A stretch of DNA of 64,000 nt, taken from Blastomussa wellsi. Lineage: Eukaryota; Cnidaria; Anthozoa; Scleractinia; Plerogyridae. The position numbers and the translations under genes are program-made. This document shows, in pieces, positions 35,872 to 47,800 of this stretch (positions within the stretch are counted from its first letter, which is position 1; every line of letters begins with the position of its first letter). The DNA lies in NCBI GenBank assembly GCA_947652115.1, contig OX393566.1, positions 10,148,982-10,212,981 of the forward strand. Direction: 5' to 3'. The notes beneath the pieces were generated by a model. It was not told the origin of the DNA. It searched no databases and saw only the letters and a program-made list of their open reading frames with translations.

Positions 35872-38800
35872 GTATAACAATATAATTTGGTTTTATCAAC
35901 TGGGTTGATAATGTCAATTGGCCACCGTAAAGAGATTCAAGAGCTGACGTTTTGAGCGTTAGCCCTTCGTTGGAGCGAATACGATTCGCTCCGACGAGGG
36001 GCTAACGCTCGAAACGTCAGCTCCTAAATATAATAGTTTGATAAAGACGACAAACACAAAATGAGTGACACTAAACCAAAAAGGAACAAGAATGGCTGAG
36101 GACAGGGAAGAGTGAAATGGATTGGAAATGAAGATTTTGTTTTTCAAAGTGCACGAATGATGACGTAGCTCTTTTAATGAATTTGTTATTAATATTAATT
36201 GGAGACATTGTGGTCAGTAACCTGCTTCAAATTTTAACAAGGCTGGTGGTAGTAGTGCCTCAATTATCTCAAGAATTATATTATACAGACTAGAGCCTTC
36301 TCGTTTTTTGGTCAATTGTGCTGTTGCTTGTAGAAGTCACACAAGGAGTTTCACACAAGTTCATTAGTAAAAGGATCTAAAAGATGCTACGTGTAGCTTG
36401 CCAAAATACTACTGTTGAAGGGGGAGTAAGGGTTTGCGGTGATGCGGTTTTGCGTTATTTTTGGTGCTGTTTTGCGGTAATTTTTATTGTAACTTGCAGT
36501 ATTGCGGTTTTAAAACACTAAGCGGTTTGCGGTTATTACAACCTTTAAGTCGCGGTTTTCGGTGAAAAAAGTGTCTGCAGTGATAACTCTTTAGAACGGT
36601 CAGCATTTGGTTAGTAGTAAATAGAGTATAATAGTGTAGTACAATATACCGTTGGCGTTATGATGGTACGTTTAATATTAACGCACAATGTTATCAGAAT
36701 ATATCACAAGTCTTGCTGACGTCAGCTTTCATATTGTGGCCTCCATGTATGTGCAGTTTCAGTATTCGGGAAAAAATCCGATGCGGTTTGCGTTTTTTTT
36801 TTTTGGCGTATTTCTGTGTGGTTTTGCGGTTTTCGGACCCCCCTTACGCCCCCCTCCTGTTAGTATTTCATTTCACACAACTGTATTTCTATAGTGGCAC
36901 CCATATAGTCAGTGTATACATATGTCAGACCAAATAAATGATGAACATGTCAGCCATTTCAAGCCTGGTTTGTAGTATAAACTGTAAAAGATACATGTAG
37001 AAGAAAAAAACATTCATAATTTTTATTTTGTATTGACTAACCTAACTGATATTGATTTTTGTCATTGCAGGTTACTCTGAAGCCTGGTGATGTGTTGTTT
37101 GTTCCTAAGAAATGGTGGCACTATGTGGAGTCATTAGAAACTTCCATAAGCATTAACACATGGATTGAATTGGTATGTCATGGCATGTGTAATACAAGCT
37201 AAAGTCATTAGCAAGGGAAGAATCCCCTAACCTTTGAAGGATTTTAGTTTTCCACAACCTATTTTGTAATTAACATTGGATTGGGGTGTATATTGTTTAG
37301 ATTGTTGCACATTCCAATTCCATCAATTGGGCCCTCAAACATTAAATTATTAAAAAATTACATTTTAGTTAATATTTGAATGATGTCTTGTTTACCACAT
37401 TCTGTGCCTGTTTTTACTTGTCAGATTGTGAAAGTACATGTCAAGATTTACACTAACTGGTTTCTGGGCCTTCACTGTAGTTTGCTCCAAATTTAGATTG
37501 ACTGATTTGTAACATTATAAGTTGCTATTTTAAACACCAGCAATACAAGTTTATGATGTTACCTCATTTTTAAACAGTAGTTCCCTGATGGTAGTTGATA
37601 TGATTTATTTGATGATATTCTATTTTCCTCTACAAATAATGAAATATACTTTTATTTTTAAACAATGCAAATATATCAAATATCAGAAATTTCGCCAGTG
37701 ATAACATCATGGGTGAATTGTTGATCTAAGTGGGAAAATGGGCATAATTACTGTACTGTTGTCAAAGAAATCTGCATGATTTGTTTATTCCAACTTATGA
37801 ATTGGAAAGCTAATAAATGTACTTTTATTAATGTGTTGAACAAAGGAAAGTGATCACATTGAAAGAGTGAAGGAAGCAATAATAAGAACACTGGTAGGTA
37901 AAAAGTAATTAATTATTGTTAGCATCAGTATAGAGTGGTAATATCACTGAATGGAGGCCGATTTAGTAGACCTGTAATCATGTGAGTGATTACTAAAACC
38001 AGGTGACTGCGTAGTGGGAGTCTGAAATACAATATGTGTTTAAAGGAGTGTAAAATAAAACATACAAGTTAAAGAATCTGCCCATCTAGTATGCATTGGA
38101 CGCTCACTTAGTCAATCCACCATTTTTGGGCACCCAAGAGAAGGCAGATTTACCGACTGAGAATTTCCATCCATTTGCATCGAGTTTATTGCTTTAAATA
38201 GGTCACATCTTTACGTGAATATTCTATTTGCTTCTTATACTTTTTTGTGGTTGGTTATTTTTGAACGATTGCTACTTTTGAAAGCATTATCAGATAATAA
38301 CAGTAGCAGGGGCATGCAGTGCATACTGGGTGGGTCAGATTCTTTGATGTTTTATGTCCTAGAATGTTATGTCCCAAAGTATCCATACTCCTCTTCCCCC
38401 TGAGGAAGTTTTTTTTTGGTTTAAATCCTTCCTCCCCTCTGGGAATTCCAGTTCAGGTTCATACTTCCCTAAAGACTCCCACCCCTACCCCTTGGAAGGT
38501 CCAATGATCCCAAATTGGGAGGATGTGCACATGGGTTCTTTTCATTTGTACTTATTCAGGTTTGTGCCTTGAAGAAAGAGGATGGTGCTGCTGAAGTAAC
38601 ATGGCTGAACCCATCAGAGGTAACTCCTAAGTGTCATAGTTGCCTTTTTATATTTTCTATTCTCCATTTAGGAGGTCTTAAAGTGCACCTTACCCCAAAA
38701 TATTTTTTCGCCAAAATAAACCTCTGCACCAGTTCGAAACACATTGCACCTTTCTTTTCTCCTTTTTACCAAATTCTGACTATTTATAGCCTTCAAAAGA

Positions 38801-40139
38801 CTGTGCAGCATTTGTTCCATGACCAAGTAAGAAGAGGTGCGAATCTATTCCTGATTTGATCACAAACTGATTTGCATGTATGTTTACAAAGACTTGATGC
38901 GACGCAAATCAGTTTGTGACATCAAATCAGGAATAGACCCATGCCCTTTCTGACTTGGTCATGGAGCAAATGATGCTCAGTTTTTGTAATGTTTGAATGC
39001 TATAATTGGTCAGCATTTGGTAAAAAAGAGAAACAAAAGGTGAAAAGCATTTCTAACTGGTGCAAAGGTTTATTTCAGCAGAAAAAACAACATTTTGGGG
39101 TTAGGTGGACTTTAAATTTTTTGTCCCTGTGATTGTCATGTCTAAGGTCATTTTCAAGACCTATTGTTGTTTTTTTAAAAAGTCATCATTTTTCATCATT
39201 TCATCATCAGTAACTAATAATTATTATAAAACCAGGCAATAACAATTGTGGATCCATGCATATTTCATGTTTTAAATTCAAACATTTGCTAGCCAACAAA
39301 CTTTTGTTTGTTAGGACTTATTGACTATGATCTCATTGTTAATGGTTTAGTTAATGTTATAATATCAATAATAATTAAATAATAATATTTAATTAAATAG
39401 TAATTAAAATAATAATATTGAGTTATCTTCAACCATTTGCTATTACCGTAAATAACCCTAACTTCATACAGCAGCCACATTTGCAGTTTGCCAGGTCAAG
39501 GGTAGAGATGACATTGTAGGGGAATTCAACTGCATAGAATTAAAAGATAAAGATGACCAATTTAAGGAATCACAGTCAGGAGAGAGGTTACACTTAAACT
39601 GGGTGAATATTACATCCATTTTGAATTTAAACTTACAGGAAATTGGAACACATCAACAGAACATGGGTTACTTACACCAGGCACTAAGTGTTGTGAAACA
39701 GAAGATTGGTGATGTTGTGGTGGACAATGGAGTCTCTAACAAGGAGGAAAAACAGTCTGGTAACCTGGAGAAAGAACAACAGACAGACAATGATCAAAAT
39801 AAAAACTTTTCACTGTCTACCGATGATCTTATAAGCTGCATAACGACTCCTGAGGTGATCAGTGCCATGACTGCTCAAGTCCTCAAAATATATGGGATTT
39901 CCCAAACAAGTGACTTGCCTCTGGAGTTCTGGCCAGATCAGGCTAAACAAACTGCACCATTGTCTATGGGTAGCTCTGACAGGTCATGTTATTCTCATGG
40001 CAATTGTCAACTGGATGACTTGGTGAACCCTGAGCAACAGCCTTCAGAGTTATCAACACATTCATCTGATAAATATAAAATTCTTAAGCATCCCCCTTGT
40101 AAAAGAATGTGTATAAACAAGGAGAGCAACTATGAATAG
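32045..40139 (+). CDS. HSPBAP1: HSPB1-associated protein 1 homologue (JmjC-domain oxygenase), six exons, 527 residues
   Basis: Exons: 32045-32412, 35335-35695, 37071-37172, 37846-37893, 38560-38619, 39495-40139; GT-AG and in phase throughout, 1,584 bases with TAG. The start ATG has a strong context (AACATGG). The JmjC core spans exons 1-3: PAVFDGAARQW near residue 36, HDFWCYADYKYM at 124, then TPCHVDTYGCNLVAQIYGKK with iron ligands H178 and D180, and LKPGDVLFVPKKWWHYVES with the third ligand H260. The family belongs to the cupin/JmjC Fe(II)- and 2-oxoglutarate-dependent oxygenases; the vertebrate protein binds HSPB1, and its substrate is not well established. The 48-bp exon 4 (ESDHIERVKEAIIRTL) and exon 5 (ending TWLNPSE) match the vertebrate order. 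The C-terminal tail (exon 6) is long, polar and poorly conserved. Vertebrate protein is about 490 residues. Intronic repeats are listed separately. Confidence 0.92.
33178..33546. mobile_element. TTAA-flanked MITE in HSPBAP1 intron 1
   Basis: Ends AGGGGCACTTTCATG and CATGACAGTGCCCCT; TTAA directly outside (33174-33177, 33547-33550). Non-coding. Confidence 0.8.
35827..36022. mobile_element. Minimal Penelope-derived insertion with paired ribozyme-like motifs
   Basis: Flanked by 14-bp duplications differing at one base (CCTAAAAATAATAG at 35813-35826, CCTAAATATAATAG at 36023-36036). Contents: the Penelope tail in reverse (GTGGTGCTGCGTCGGTGGGA), the GGTTTTATCAACTGGG segment, a minus-strand hammerhead-like motif (about 35942-35979), a short centre GCGAATACGATTCGC, and a plus-strand motif (about 35985-36020). 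It has no coding part. Lies in HSPBAP1 intron 2. Confidence 0.85.
35942..36020. ncRNA. Two inverted hammerhead-ribozyme-like motifs
   Basis: Minus copy: complement of GACGTTTTGAGCGTTAGCCC (one change from the usual CGTTTCGAG). Plus copy: CTCCGACGAGGGGCTAACGC, TCGAAACGTCAGCTC. The two can pair with each other into a long hairpin, which would compete with the ribozyme fold. Confidence 0.45.
36418..36863. repeat. GCGGTTTTGCGG-rich repeat, probably a decayed DNA element
   Basis: Left end AGGGGGAGTAAGGGTTTGCG and right end CCCCCCTTACGCCCCCCT are roughly inverted. The inside is rich in TGCGGTT units. No target duplication could be settled. HSPBAP1 intron 2. Confidence 0.4.
38682..39111. mobile_element. 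TTAA-flanked full-length palindromic MITE in HSPBAP1 intron 5
   Basis: Ends AGTGCACCTTACCCCAAAAT and the complement of CATTTTGGGGTTAGGTGGACT. The two halves (about 215 bp each) are inverted copies around position 38890, e.g. AATCTATTCCTGATTTGATC and GATCAAATCAGGAATAGA-type partners. TTAA at 38678-38681 and 39112-39115. Confidence 0.8.
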
Positions 40140-40212
40140 TTTGAAAATTTATTTTGAAAACTGACATATATTTATTTGTTACATAATGCATTTATTTGGT
40201 ACTGTATGTTTT

Positions 40213-40218
40213 AATAAA
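40213..40218 (+). terminator. Polyadenylation signal AATAAA of HSPBAP1
   Basis: AATAAA 74 bases after the stop codon, followed within about 30 bases by a TG-rich stretch (GTCTGTTTGTTTGTG). Gives a short 3' UTR. Confidence 0.65.
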
Positions 40219-40330
40219 GATGGTTAAAATTTAATTTATTTCAGTCTGTTTGTTTGTGTAACTATATGATTACAGTTTCTAAATAATGCTGAAGTTTGAA
40301 ATTTGTAGGAAAAGAGAAGGGAGAATTGCT

Positions 40331-40498
40331 CAGGGGTTTCAAACCAAGGCGGCAGGTGCCGGAGTTCTATAGGCTACTTGACTATTATGCAGCCGGCTAC
40401 TCTGGTCACAGCAATCAGCTTGTGACCAAAAAGCTCACTTATAACAGCGCTACCTTTCCAGTCGATGACACCTACTTCAAAACATTTTGAAACCCCTG
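40331..40498 (-). mobile_element. Small hAT MITE, deletion derivative of the element at 48472-50016
   Basis: Ends CAGGGGTTTCAAA and TTTGAAACCCCTG. ATTGCT lies directly outside both ends (40325-40330, 40499-40504). Read on the minus strand, about 130 bp (ATGTTTTGAAGTAGGTGTC, TGGTCACAAGCTGATTGCT, CCAGAGTAGCCGG) match the left end of the longer element, then it jumps to that element's right terminus (GGAACTCCGGCA...GCCGCCTTG). Confidence 0.8.
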
Positions 40499-41440
40499 AT
40501 TGCTGGATACTGTAACTTCAGGCAAATTCAAATGGTAGACATGATACTGTTTCGTTCTAGGGATTTCTTGTTGTATATTGTAAGCTGACAACTCACATGC
40601 AAACATCTGACTTCAAAATATTTAGTATAGCGGTTTTTAGTTTGGCAATTCTTATCAAGGAGTGCAGGAGCCACCAAAGATCCTTCCGTGATACTGAAGG
40701 TCAATAATTTTAGTATTTTATTCAGTTGCCTAATACTTCATGGGGTGCTTGTATATCTTGAGAAGATTCGTCCACTATATGCTAAATATCCAATGCTCCA
40801 ATGCTGGCAATAATTAGTGCACCTATCAGGGTAACAGTATAACTGATGCTGCAAAGAGTCTTCAATTCTGGTACAATGGACACCATTCTCCTTGGTTTAT
40901 AATGGTTTGCACATCCCTGTCTTATGAATTCTATTGCAGTTGTAGATTCTACCAATGAACAAATTGATGCCCATGTAACAAGCCCATAGCGTTAAATTAA
41001 TATAAATTGGTTTCTATCCCGTATGTTTATTTAGTTATTTCTTTCTGTTTAATTTTTGTATTGTAAATTATGTATGTGTTTGTATGTATGTATGTACGTA
41101 TACATATGTTAGCAATTAGGTATGTAAATGTAAACATTTGCTGCCGTGGCAACATCAACAATGGTCAAAGATGCCTATATTTGACCTTTGCAGGCTAATA
41201 ACTTTAAGGAACTACTTGGTGAAAGCTTTTGGCTTTTTAACATATTTTTGCTGGGTAGACAAAAGGAACATTTTCTGCAAATTTAAAAAGAAAATCTGTC
41301 TGTCAATAGGTTTCAGAGCTACGTTATTTTTCATAAATGTGAGGTGGCTCTGAAAATTATTGACAGAAAACAAAAACTTTCACCGAGTACTGAGTTTTTA
41401 AGTTATTAGCCTAAAAATGTTAAAATTAATAGGGTATTAA

Positions 41441-41569
41441 CATGACTTTTTGAGGGATTATTGTTTATTGGCGCCTGCTTAGTGTCATTTGCGGCTCGAG
41501 CGCGTAGCACGTGGGTCACAAATGACACTACAAGGGTGCCAATAAACAATATTCCCAATAAAAGTCATG
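41441..41569. mobile_element. TTAA-flanked palindromic MITE between HSPBAP1 and PSMD3
   Basis: Ends CATGACTTTTTGAGGGATTA and the complement of TATTCCCAATAAAAGTCATG. The arms pair over about 55 bp around CTCGAGCGCGTAGCACGTGG. TTAA at 41437-41440 and 41570-41573. Confidence 0.75.
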
Positions 41570-41818
41570 TTAATGTCATTATTATCCATATACAAGGTCA
41601 AATAACATCCTGATGACTCACAAAATGAAAATGTTATAACTGTAAAAGCTGGACCGATATGTTCTGAACAGGTGCAGAACTTTGCCGATATAGCTAAGAT
41701 TAGACTACACTAATGTAATAGAATGCCAAAGATGGGAAGCCTTAAACTATTGTGGGCCACCTTAATTTGTTACTATAAACAATGGACAAGACAACAAAAA
41801 ATCATTGAAACAGATGTG

Positions 41819-41824
41819 TTTATT
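41819..41824 (-). terminator. Polyadenylation signal AATAAA of PSMD3
   Basis: AATAAA on the minus strand about 32 bases beyond the PSMD3 stop codon, implying a very short 3' UTR. HSPBAP1 and PSMD3 transcripts therefore end about 1.5 kb apart in convergent orientation. Confidence 0.55.
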
Positions 41825-41855
41825 CACATCACAGAAATTACAACAGTTACAGAAT

Positions 41856-44800
41856 TTATGGAAAATCATCATCATCTTCAGCCATCTCTTTGGCAAGTTC
41901 AAGATCTTGTTTTTCTCTTTCTCGTTGTTCCTAACGAGAAAGAAAAAAAATGCATGTTCATGCAATGTGCACAATTAATTCACCACTATTTTCGGTCTCA
42001 GGTGTATTACTTTAACAAACTTCTTTTCTTCAATGCTCCATTCTTATCAATAAACAATTTTACAAATGAAAGTAATATAGACAGACTGTTAGCCCACACC
42101 CAACATAGCTGTTTTGGAGTTTGAATTGAAGAAAAGTACCCAAAATTAGGGCTTGGATACAAATTTACCTAAAACATGTTTCCTTGCTTTCTTCAGAACT
42201 CATGGTAAGCTCAAATTAAATGTCCCTTTCAGTGTCTGAGAATTTGGTGGTTCAAGTAGACAGAACCTACATTGTCTAGTATTTTGTGACACTGATCTTT
42301 TGCTGTATTATGGACTTCTACAGTATCCATAGAATGCAGACTAGCTGCAGTAACTCCAATACCTCAAGTGATTCCAAATTCTTACTGTAGGACTTGGGTG
42401 GAAATCGCATGGCCTAGAATGGAAAAAGAGTACCCGGTAACTTTAATTGACTTAAATGGGCAGTATGATGCTATTTTTGGTAACATCGAAAATCCAAGGG
42501 ACGCTATTCGGTTAGTAGAAGCTGCATGATAATGATAAAAAATTCTTTGAACGACTATTGTAATGTATAGAAACTGTTTATAGATGTTTTTGCAGGTAGA
42601 TGGCCAAGATCATGATTGATGCCAACTTGAAATAGTCGGGCTGACGTTTTCCCATTACATCTCATGTGAAATCAATTATTTACTGACATATTTTGCCTCG
42701 TCCTTCTGTTCTGAATTCACTCTATGTTAAAAAATTAGTGATTTAGAATTGATTTCAGAATTGAAGAGGAGTTAGAAGTTTAAATTTAGCTAATTATGAC
42801 CAAAAATCGTCATAAACTCTGTGATACCATGATCTCATCGTGATAGCCCTTTTCGTTTCTCTTAGCCAGCTGGGCCTTGGCACGAAAAACGAAGTGCTCT
42901 GGGGACATAGGATTTTCAGTCCTAGATTCTAGGACTTCCGGACTTCATGTACATAGTATTGATGTTTGTACATGTTGTGTGCTGTGATATTCTCAAACAG
43001 CCAATAAAAAAATTCAATTTTTTTGGGAAAATTCTATGTCCCCAGAGCCCTTCGTTTTTTGTGCTAAGGCTCAGCAGGCTAAAGCCTGGTTCACACTGGC
43101 GACATAAGGCCGACATAACGACATGGTCACGCAAATGAAAAAAAGACCTTACACTTATATTTTATGTCACCAGTGTGAACAACACAACATAACGACATAG
43201 TAGGAACATAATGACATAAAGCTCCATGAACATAACGACATAAGGAAAAGATTGATCTTTTCCTTACATCATTATGTCCATGTCGTTATGTCTCTAGTGT
43301 GAACCAGGCTTAAGAGACACGAAAAGGGCTATGGGGACGAGAATGAAATTAGCCATTTTCTAAATGAGCAGGTGACTGGGAACAAATATTTAAAACCAAT
43401 TGAATCGAAACATTGAGCCTGTTACCGTTAAGAGCATTCAAACATTAAATTTGTCTATCATTGGATTAAATGCAAAGATGTAGTACACTTTTGTAAATCT
43501 TATATTTAAGAGTTTCCATTCAATACGAAACTCTCTTGTTTCCGTCAGGGATTTTGAAGACCCACCACTGACTTACTTTTAATTCCAATCACGTTCCAAT
43601 CGGTGGTACCATCTTTCCACACAGAAACATCCACAAGCTCACATGGAAGTCTCCTGATGGCTCCACTGTCAACCAGATCGACCATATCCTGATCAATGGA
43701 AAGTGGCGCAGGTCTCTTCAAGATGTTCGAGTTTGTCGTGGTGCCGATGTCAACAGCGACCACTACCTAGTTACAGCAACCATTAAGCTGAAACTCAGGA
43801 AAGTGGCCAAGCAGAACCAGTCCAGAAGACATCTAGATGTTGCCAAACTGAAGTGCCCTAACATCATCAAAGAGTTTGCACTGAGACTGAAAAACCGCTT
43901 TGCTGCCCTGGCTGACAACGATGAGGATCCCAGCGTTAACACCAAGTGGGAAACCATCAAGAAGACATATGTCGAGACAGCCACCAATGTCTTGGGCTAC
44001 AGACGGAAAAAGAACAAGGAATGGATAACAGCTGGTACTTGGCAGAAGATAGAAGAAAGGAAACAGCTGAAGGCCAAGATATTGAGCACAAAGTCACTCA
44101 GACTCCGACAGCAGGCTCAAGAAGCCTACAAGATAAAGGACAAAGAGGTGAAGAAGAGCGCTCGGAATGACAAAAGAGCCTTTGCTGAGGAGCTAGCAGG
44201 TGAAGCCGAGCGTGCTGCTGCAAGAGGTGAGATAAGCACTGTTTATAAGATCACAAAACAACTCTGTGGCAAAAACACCAGCCAGTCTGCCCCTGTCAAT
44301 GACAAGGATGGCAACAACCTCACAACAGAGCGTGATCAAGCAGCCAGATGGGTACAACACTTCCGTGAGTTACTAAACCGCCCAGAACCTGATGATCCTG
44401 CTGACCCTCCACCAGCCGAGGATGTTTTGAACATCAACACCAGTCCCCCAACTGAAGCGGAAGTCAGGTGTGCCATCAAAGCTTTGAAGAGTGGGAAAGC
44501 TCCAGGCATTGACTCCATCCATGCTGAAATGCTGAAAGCTGACCTTGGTACTTCAACCAAGGTTCTCACGGACCTCTTCAGAGACATCTGGGAGACTGAC
44601 ACATTACCGGACGACTGGACCAAAGGCCTAATTGTCAAGATCCCCAAGAAAGGTAACCTCCGAGATTGCCACAATTGGCGGGGCATCACACTGCTCTCAA
44701 TTCCATCAAAGGTTTTCTGGCTAGAATTGATGCAGCTATTGACACTGTTCTGAGACAGGAACAGGCGGGTTTTAGAAGAGGTCGGGGGTGCATGGATCAG

Positions 44801-47800
44801 ATCTTTGCTCTGAGAAACATCATCGAGCAGTGCATCGAGTGGAACACCCCTCTCTACATTAACTTTATAGACTTCAGGAAGGCTTTCGATAGTGTGCACC
44901 GGGACACCCTATGGAAGATCTTGAAAACATATGGTGTCCCTCCAAAGATGGTCACACTCATGGGTCTGTTCTACGACCAGTTCGAGTGCAGTGTCATCAT
45001 AGATAACAACCTGTCAGAATGGTTTTCCGTGGAGTCAGGTGTACGTCAGGGATGTATCATCTCTCCCATCCTCTTCTTGCTTGCCATTGACTGGATCATG
45101 TGCAGAACAACGGCTGACAGACCCCGGGGCATTCAGTGGTCACTCTTTTCCCAACTTGAAGATCTTGATTTTGCGGATGACATTGCTGCTCTCTCCACAA
45201 CACGCTGCCACCTACAGGAGAAAACCGACAGGCTCAGTAAGTTTGCCAAGCAGGCAGGCTTGAACATTAACACCTTTAAGACCAAGGTAATGTGCATCAA
45301 CGCCACTCCCGATGCACCAATTACAGCAGAGGGTGAACAACTTGACTTTGTCGAGGAATTCACCTACCTCGGTAGTCTTGTCGCCAAGGACAATGCAGCA
45401 CATAAGGACATTAAGGCAAGACTTAGGAAAGCTCGCGGTGCTTTTGCACGACTCCAGCCTGTCTGGAAATCGAAGCAATTCAGCCTTGGAACGAAGCTGA
45501 GACTCTACAACAGTGTTGTCAAGCCAGTTCTGCTATATGGCGCAGAGTGCTGGAGAGTGATAAAGAGCGACATGAACAAGATCAATGCCTTCCACAACGG
45601 ATGCCTCAGGAGAATATGTCGCATCTTCTGGCCCAATAAGATCTCGAACAAAGAACTCTATAAGAAGACAAAGAGCCAGAGTGTGATACTTGAGATCAAG
45701 CGCCGCCGGATCCGATGGCTTGGGCATGTCCTCAGAATGGGCCTAGATCGTATCCCCAAGACCGCCCTTAGATGGACACCACCTGGAAAAAGGAGGCGAG
45801 GGCGACCCAAGATAACTTGGAGACGTACTGTGATGGCCGAGCTGAGTGAGATGGGCTTGTCCTGGGGCGAGGCACAGCATGCAGCAAAGGACCGGTCCAG
45901 ATGGAAGCAGATTATTGACGCCTTATGTCCCGCTCGGGACGAAGAGGGCTAACTAACGTTCAAATTTCACAATCTAAGGCTTGGATGATCTTTGGTGTGG
46001 TGCAACTCATTTTTGAACTCAATCGAACTCAATAGATTTTAGGCATTCATAACCAGTCCTCTGCTCGTTTAGAAAATGGTGACATCACTTTGATGTATCC
46101 TGAATGTTGTACACTGAATGGTCAAGAGTAATGCATCTTAGGAATGCACCAGGTTTCATTATTAGGGAATTGCAGCTTACAACTGTATTATGATATTTAA
46201 TAGGAGTTAGAATTTCAGATTTCAATGCAGTCATGATCTCAGAGCCTGTATTTCTCCCTGTTGCTGACAGGTAAAATAGAGACTACTGGTTAAAGATACT
46301 CAGTCTTGCACTGCTACTCTCATTTAAGGTCCCTAATGTTCTGAACACTGAACAGGACACAAGAACACCATGGTGTGTGCACAGGCAGTCTATTGTTAAT
46401 ATTACCGGTAAGTAGCCATGAAGAAAACTGTTCACAGAAAATACGTGGCTTGTAATGAATCCTGGTTAAATTGTCTCATCAAAACACATCAGATGCCACT
46501 TTTTTATTCTGTCATTAGCTATTTTAGTCATAGATTACTTTCCATACCTTGACAGATTGATTGTAAAGGTCCAGACAGAAGCTAACCCGCTGGTGAAAGG
46601 CTCCTTGTGGCTCATTTGTGGAGTAGATGTCCACATTTTCCTATGAGAACAATTTAATTTACTTTGGTTATTACTATGCATACCAACTGTTGCTCAGATT
46701 ATAAAACTGCCTTCTGTTAGATAGAAAGAGTACTCCGTCAAAAGCAGAGTTTATGTTGCTGAAAACAAATTTAATGTTCAAAATCAAAATTAAGTGAAAC
46801 AATGGCAATACAATGCCACATCTTTTGTTCTTAAGTGCATCTAAAGGAGGATGATGAAGCAACTCCATACCTTAGACTGCACATGACCTTTCTCATGGTC
46901 AATTGTAGCGTCAATGACACCATCACGAATTGCCTGCAAGACCATTATTTAAATTGGTTACATCATCTATTCCCTTGAGTTCAATTCACTACGTTATGAA
47001 ACATTAAAATAGAAATGACAGTTGGTGAAAAATAGAAAAAATAGGACTTCTAGTCCAAAAAATAGGAAAAAGAATAGCAAACTTTCTTTGAGTTCTATCC
47101 TGTTAACACTCCCAGCAACAACTGTTCCAGTATTGTAGTATTCAACAGACATGATATACATCTTCAGTGTATTTGCCATTTTCTAAAGGAGCAGGGGGCT
47201 GGGAACTAATACATTGTACACATTGTAATGCTTTCCCAAGCTCATTACCTTGGCAACAATAAACTCGGCATCTTCAGGGCTATCTAACTGAAGCTTCTGT
47301 GAAATATCAGGCAGGGAAATGCGTGAATATGACAAGTTAATCATCCGAACTCCAGCCTTGATCACATTATGACGCAACCTGAAAAATAAGTATTAAACAA
47401 GCATAATTAATAATGATAATAATTATGTACATTGTAGGTGTAAACAGCAGGTTTGTGATGGGAAAACAAAGAAGAAAACAATAAACCATTTGAGTGCAAT
47501 GGTCACACAACACATCCCCATGGTTTGGCCAAAACCTGTACGCATGTGCACAGCCTATTACCCGTGGAGTAGCAGTTATGGACAGCTGTTTTGGTCTTGC
47601 TAGACCTCATCAGTATGGCATAGTATACTCCAGAGGCAAACCCGAAGGTTGCTTTAAACCCGAGCCCCATGCAATCCACGTGAGATCTGTGGTTGGGCAA
47701 TGTGTATGGAGATCTTATTGTGGATCACCAAAAGAGATCGAGTGTGAGGACATAACAGGTCATAATAAACCATTTGAGTGCAAATAGGCTGTGCGCATGC

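Noticed and set aside
44336..44899. 187-codon minus-strand frame
   Set aside because: It is antisense to the LINE reverse transcriptase and arises from its GC-rich codon use.
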